Assembly (NCBI GenBank): GCA_964250925.1
Contig: CAXUHU010000019.1
Coordinates: forward strand, 1 to 42,109
DNA length: 42,109 bases
Direction: 5' to 3'
From: BOG-908 sp964250925
GTDB lineage: Bacteria; Pseudomonadota; Alphaproteobacteria; Acetobacterales; Acetobacteraceae
In this document: piece by piece, positions 40,514-42,109 of the stretch
Layout of the letters: each line of letters begins with the position of its first letter
Numbering within the stretch: the stretch's first letter is position 1
Program-made: the position numbers and the translations under genes
The notes under the pieces: generated by a model
What the model saw: the letters and a program-made list of their open reading frames with translations, nothing else
Databases searched by the model: none
What the model was told of the DNA's origin: nothing

Positions 40514-41331
40514 GCGTTCAGGGTGCCCAGAAGCCCATCACCGTGCCGGCCCTGCGCGCCATGAAGGGCACGCCGCAAGTCTGGCTGACCGCCTACACCA
40601 CGCCGATGGCGCAGCGCCTGGACCCGCATTGCGACGCGCTGCTGGTGGGCGACTCGCTCGGCATGGTGCTGTACGGCTTGCCCAGCACGCTGGCCGTCTC
40701 GCTCGATATGATGATCGCGCACGGGGCGGCCGTGGTGCGCGGCGCCAGGCGCGCCTGCATCGTGGTGGACCTGCCCTTCGGCACCTACCAGCAAAGCCCC
40801 GAACAGGCCTTCTGCACCGCCGCCCGCGTGCTGGCGGAAACGGGCTGCTCTGCGGTCAAGCTGGAGGGCGGAATCGAGATGGCCGAGACCATACGCTTCC
40901 TGACCGCGCGCGGCGTGCCGGTGTGCGGCCATGTGGGGCTGATGCCGCAATCGGTAAACGTGGCCGGCGGATTTCGGGCGACCGGCCGCACCAACCAGGA
41001 GGCGGACAGAGTGACCGCCGACGCCCAGGCGGTCGCAGAGGCCGGCGCTTTCGCGGTTGTGCTGGAAGGCACGCTCGAACCGGTCGCGGCCTCTATCACG
41101 CGTACGCTCGAAATACCCACGATCGGCATCGGCGCGTCGTCGGAGTGCGACGGCCAAGTGCTGGTGATCGACGACGTGCTCGGTACGTTCAATGACTTCA
41201 CGCCACGCTTCGTGAAGCGTTATGCGGAACTCGGCGAGGAGATCTCGAAGGCCGCGGCCGCCTATGCTTCAGATGTGCGCGCACGACGCTTTCCGTCACC
41301 CGAGCACACTTTTCGGCAGACGCGACAGTAG
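40510..41331 (+). CDS. panB: 3-methyl-2-oxobutanoate hydroxymethyltransferase
   Basis: A 273-residue ketopantoate synthase, the first committed enzyme of pantothenate (coenzyme A) synthesis, adding a hydroxymethyl group from methylene-tetrahydrofolate to alpha-ketoisovalerate. VGDSLGMVLYG holds the metal-binding aspartate; AVKLEGGIEMAETIRFL and GHVGLMPQSVN are the standard barrel motifs, with the catalytic Glu in VLEGTLEPVAA. It ends FPSPEHTFRQ, also typical. The ATG at 40510 overlaps the purD stop. panC is not in the window. This gene has its own short 3' region before the DUF892 gene. Confidence 0.96.
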   Translation: MSVQGAQKPITVPALRAMKGTPQVWLTAYTTPMAQRLDPHCDALLVGDSLGMVLYGLPSTLAVSLDMMIAHGAAVVRGARRACIVVDLPFGTYQQSPEQAFCTAARVLAETGCSAVKLEGGIEMAETIRFLTARGVPVCGHVGLMPQSVNVAGGFRATGRTNQEADRVTADAQAVAEAGAFAVVLEGTLEPVAASITRTLEIPTIGIGASSECDGQVLVIDDVLGTFNDFTPRFVKRYAELGEEISKAAAAYASDVRARRFPSPEHTFRQTRQ

Positions 41332-41423
41332 AGTCAGGACAGCAGCTTCAACAACTCTTGACTGGACGACACTCCTTCGGCGCCGTGGCGTTGCGACGAC
41401 CGGGAAACTACGAGGAGGCACCA

Positions 41424-41927
41424 ATGGGATTGTTGAGCAAGCCGATCAAGACGTTGGACGATCTGTTCGTGCACACGTTGCAGGACATCTACTACGCCGA
41501 AAACCAAATTGTGAAGAACCTGCCGACGATGATCGAAAAGGCATCCAACCCGGAATTGAAGCAGGCCTTCCAGAGCCACCTTACTGAAACACAAAACCAG
41601 GTGAAGCGGCTGGAGCAGGTGTTCCAGATGCACGGCCAGCCGGTGAAAGCTGTTACTTGCGCCGCGATGGACGGCATCCTGTCCGAAACGAAGGAGATCA
41701 TCGGCGATTGCGGCGATGAGCACGTCCGCGACGCCGCCATGCTGTCGGCTGCGCAGGCCATCGAGCATTACGAGATGACGCGCTACGGCTCGTTGATCGC
41801 CTATGCCAAACAGCTTGGCCGGCAAGATTGCGCCAGCGTGCTGCAGCAGACGCTGGACGAGGAGAAGGCGGCGGACAAGAAGCTGTCGGACATCGCCGAG
41901 GGCCGAGTCAACAAGCTGGCCGCCTGA
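41424..41927 (+). CDS. DUF892 ferritin-like protein (YciE/YciF type)
   Basis: A 167-residue helical protein. LDDLFVHTLQDIYYAENQIV is the opening of the DUF892 family, with Glu in YAENQ that helps bind metal; AAQAIEHYEMTRYGSLIAYA carries the second E-x-x-H-type site; LDEEKAADKKLSDIAE closes it. YciE/YciF-like proteins form ferritin-like bundles and respond to osmotic or oxidative stress; activity is unproven. GAGGAGG lies 5 bases before the ATG at 41424. The panB stop is 92 bases upstream. The remaining 180 bases of the window show no supported gene. Confidence 0.9.
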   Translation: MGLLSKPIKTLDDLFVHTLQDIYYAENQIVKNLPTMIEKASNPELKQAFQSHLTETQNQVKRLEQVFQMHGQPVKAVTCAAMDGILSETKEIIGDCGDEHVRDAAMLSAAQAIEHYEMTRYGSLIAYAKQLGRQDCASVLQQTLDEEKAADKKLSDIAEGRVNKLAA

Positions 41928-42109
41928 TTGCCGCGGAGCGGTCGAACCGCTATGGGCAAGATCGATTTCGGGCCCGATGGTAAAATTGGGTCCGATATCG
42001 GCGCACGCAGATCGGCGGCGCTTGGATCTATCGTGTCATAACTACGCCATGTCCGCCTCGCAAATCGATGCACACAGAGAGCGAATCACGTCAGATGCCG
42101 GTGGAAACC

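Overview
The window looks like a chromosomal contig from a high-GC alphaproteobacterium, most likely an acetic-acid-bacteria relative (Acetobacteraceae). That placement is inference. It rests on the codon and GC character, an intracellular PHB depolymerase, an HWE-family histidine kinase, the DUF2382/PhnA-like/GlsB stress genes, and AT-rich palindromic intergenic elements embedded in GC-rich DNA. No rRNA, tRNA, CRISPR array or intact insertion sequence was seen. A run of 10 Ns at 32832-32841 marks a scaffold join.

Left part (1-4500). A PpiD/SurA-type periplasmic chaperone runs off the left edge, next to a nucleoside deaminase. A decayed stretch follows: an IS5-like transposase scrap, two overlapping small P-loop kinases, a short gene-end remnant, and a membrane-sensor diguanylate cyclase that has lost its GGDEF domain and carries a frameshift.

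Catabolic module (4487-9483). A TetR regulator is divergent from a Baeyer-Villiger monooxygenase, an SDR dehydrogenase and a class-3-like aldehyde dehydrogenase. A perfect 18-bp palindrome lies just upstream of the monooxygenase. The set fits oxidation of a secondary alcohol or ketone to an ester or lactone, then aldehyde to acid.

Stress cassette (11126-17064). After a LysR gene and a long spacer, a tightly packed run follows: OsmC-like protein, DUF2382 protein, a general-stress/DUF2382 fusion, a PhnA-like membrane protein, a GlsB/YeaQ membrane protein, a YidB-like protein and a small secreted Gly/Thr-repeat protein. A TPR-sulfotransferase closes it. The first three genes overlap as GTGA and ATGA, so they are probably translationally coupled.

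Phosphoester scavenging module (17225-25286). A secreted beta-propeller/alkaline-phosphatase-superfamily protein is followed by an OmpR-type response regulator, its histidine kinase, a TonB-like energy transducer and a divergent TonB-dependent receptor. The phosphatase promoter and the receptor/TonB intergenic region share an unusual direct repeat with 11-bp period (CTGACA-N5-CTGAC), a candidate operator for the embedded two-component system. This is the best candidate here for an undescribed, self-contained system.

Right part (25925-41927). Mostly housekeeping: alpha/beta hydrolase, infC (possible AUA start), FemAB/BioF2-like acyltransferase, a GNAT gene overlapping thrS, an acyltransferase-3 membrane protein, a GST gene split by the scaffold join, phaZ, a PAS/HWE kinase, a PA0069-type radical SAM protein, xseA, purD overlapping panB, and a DUF892 ferritin-like protein.
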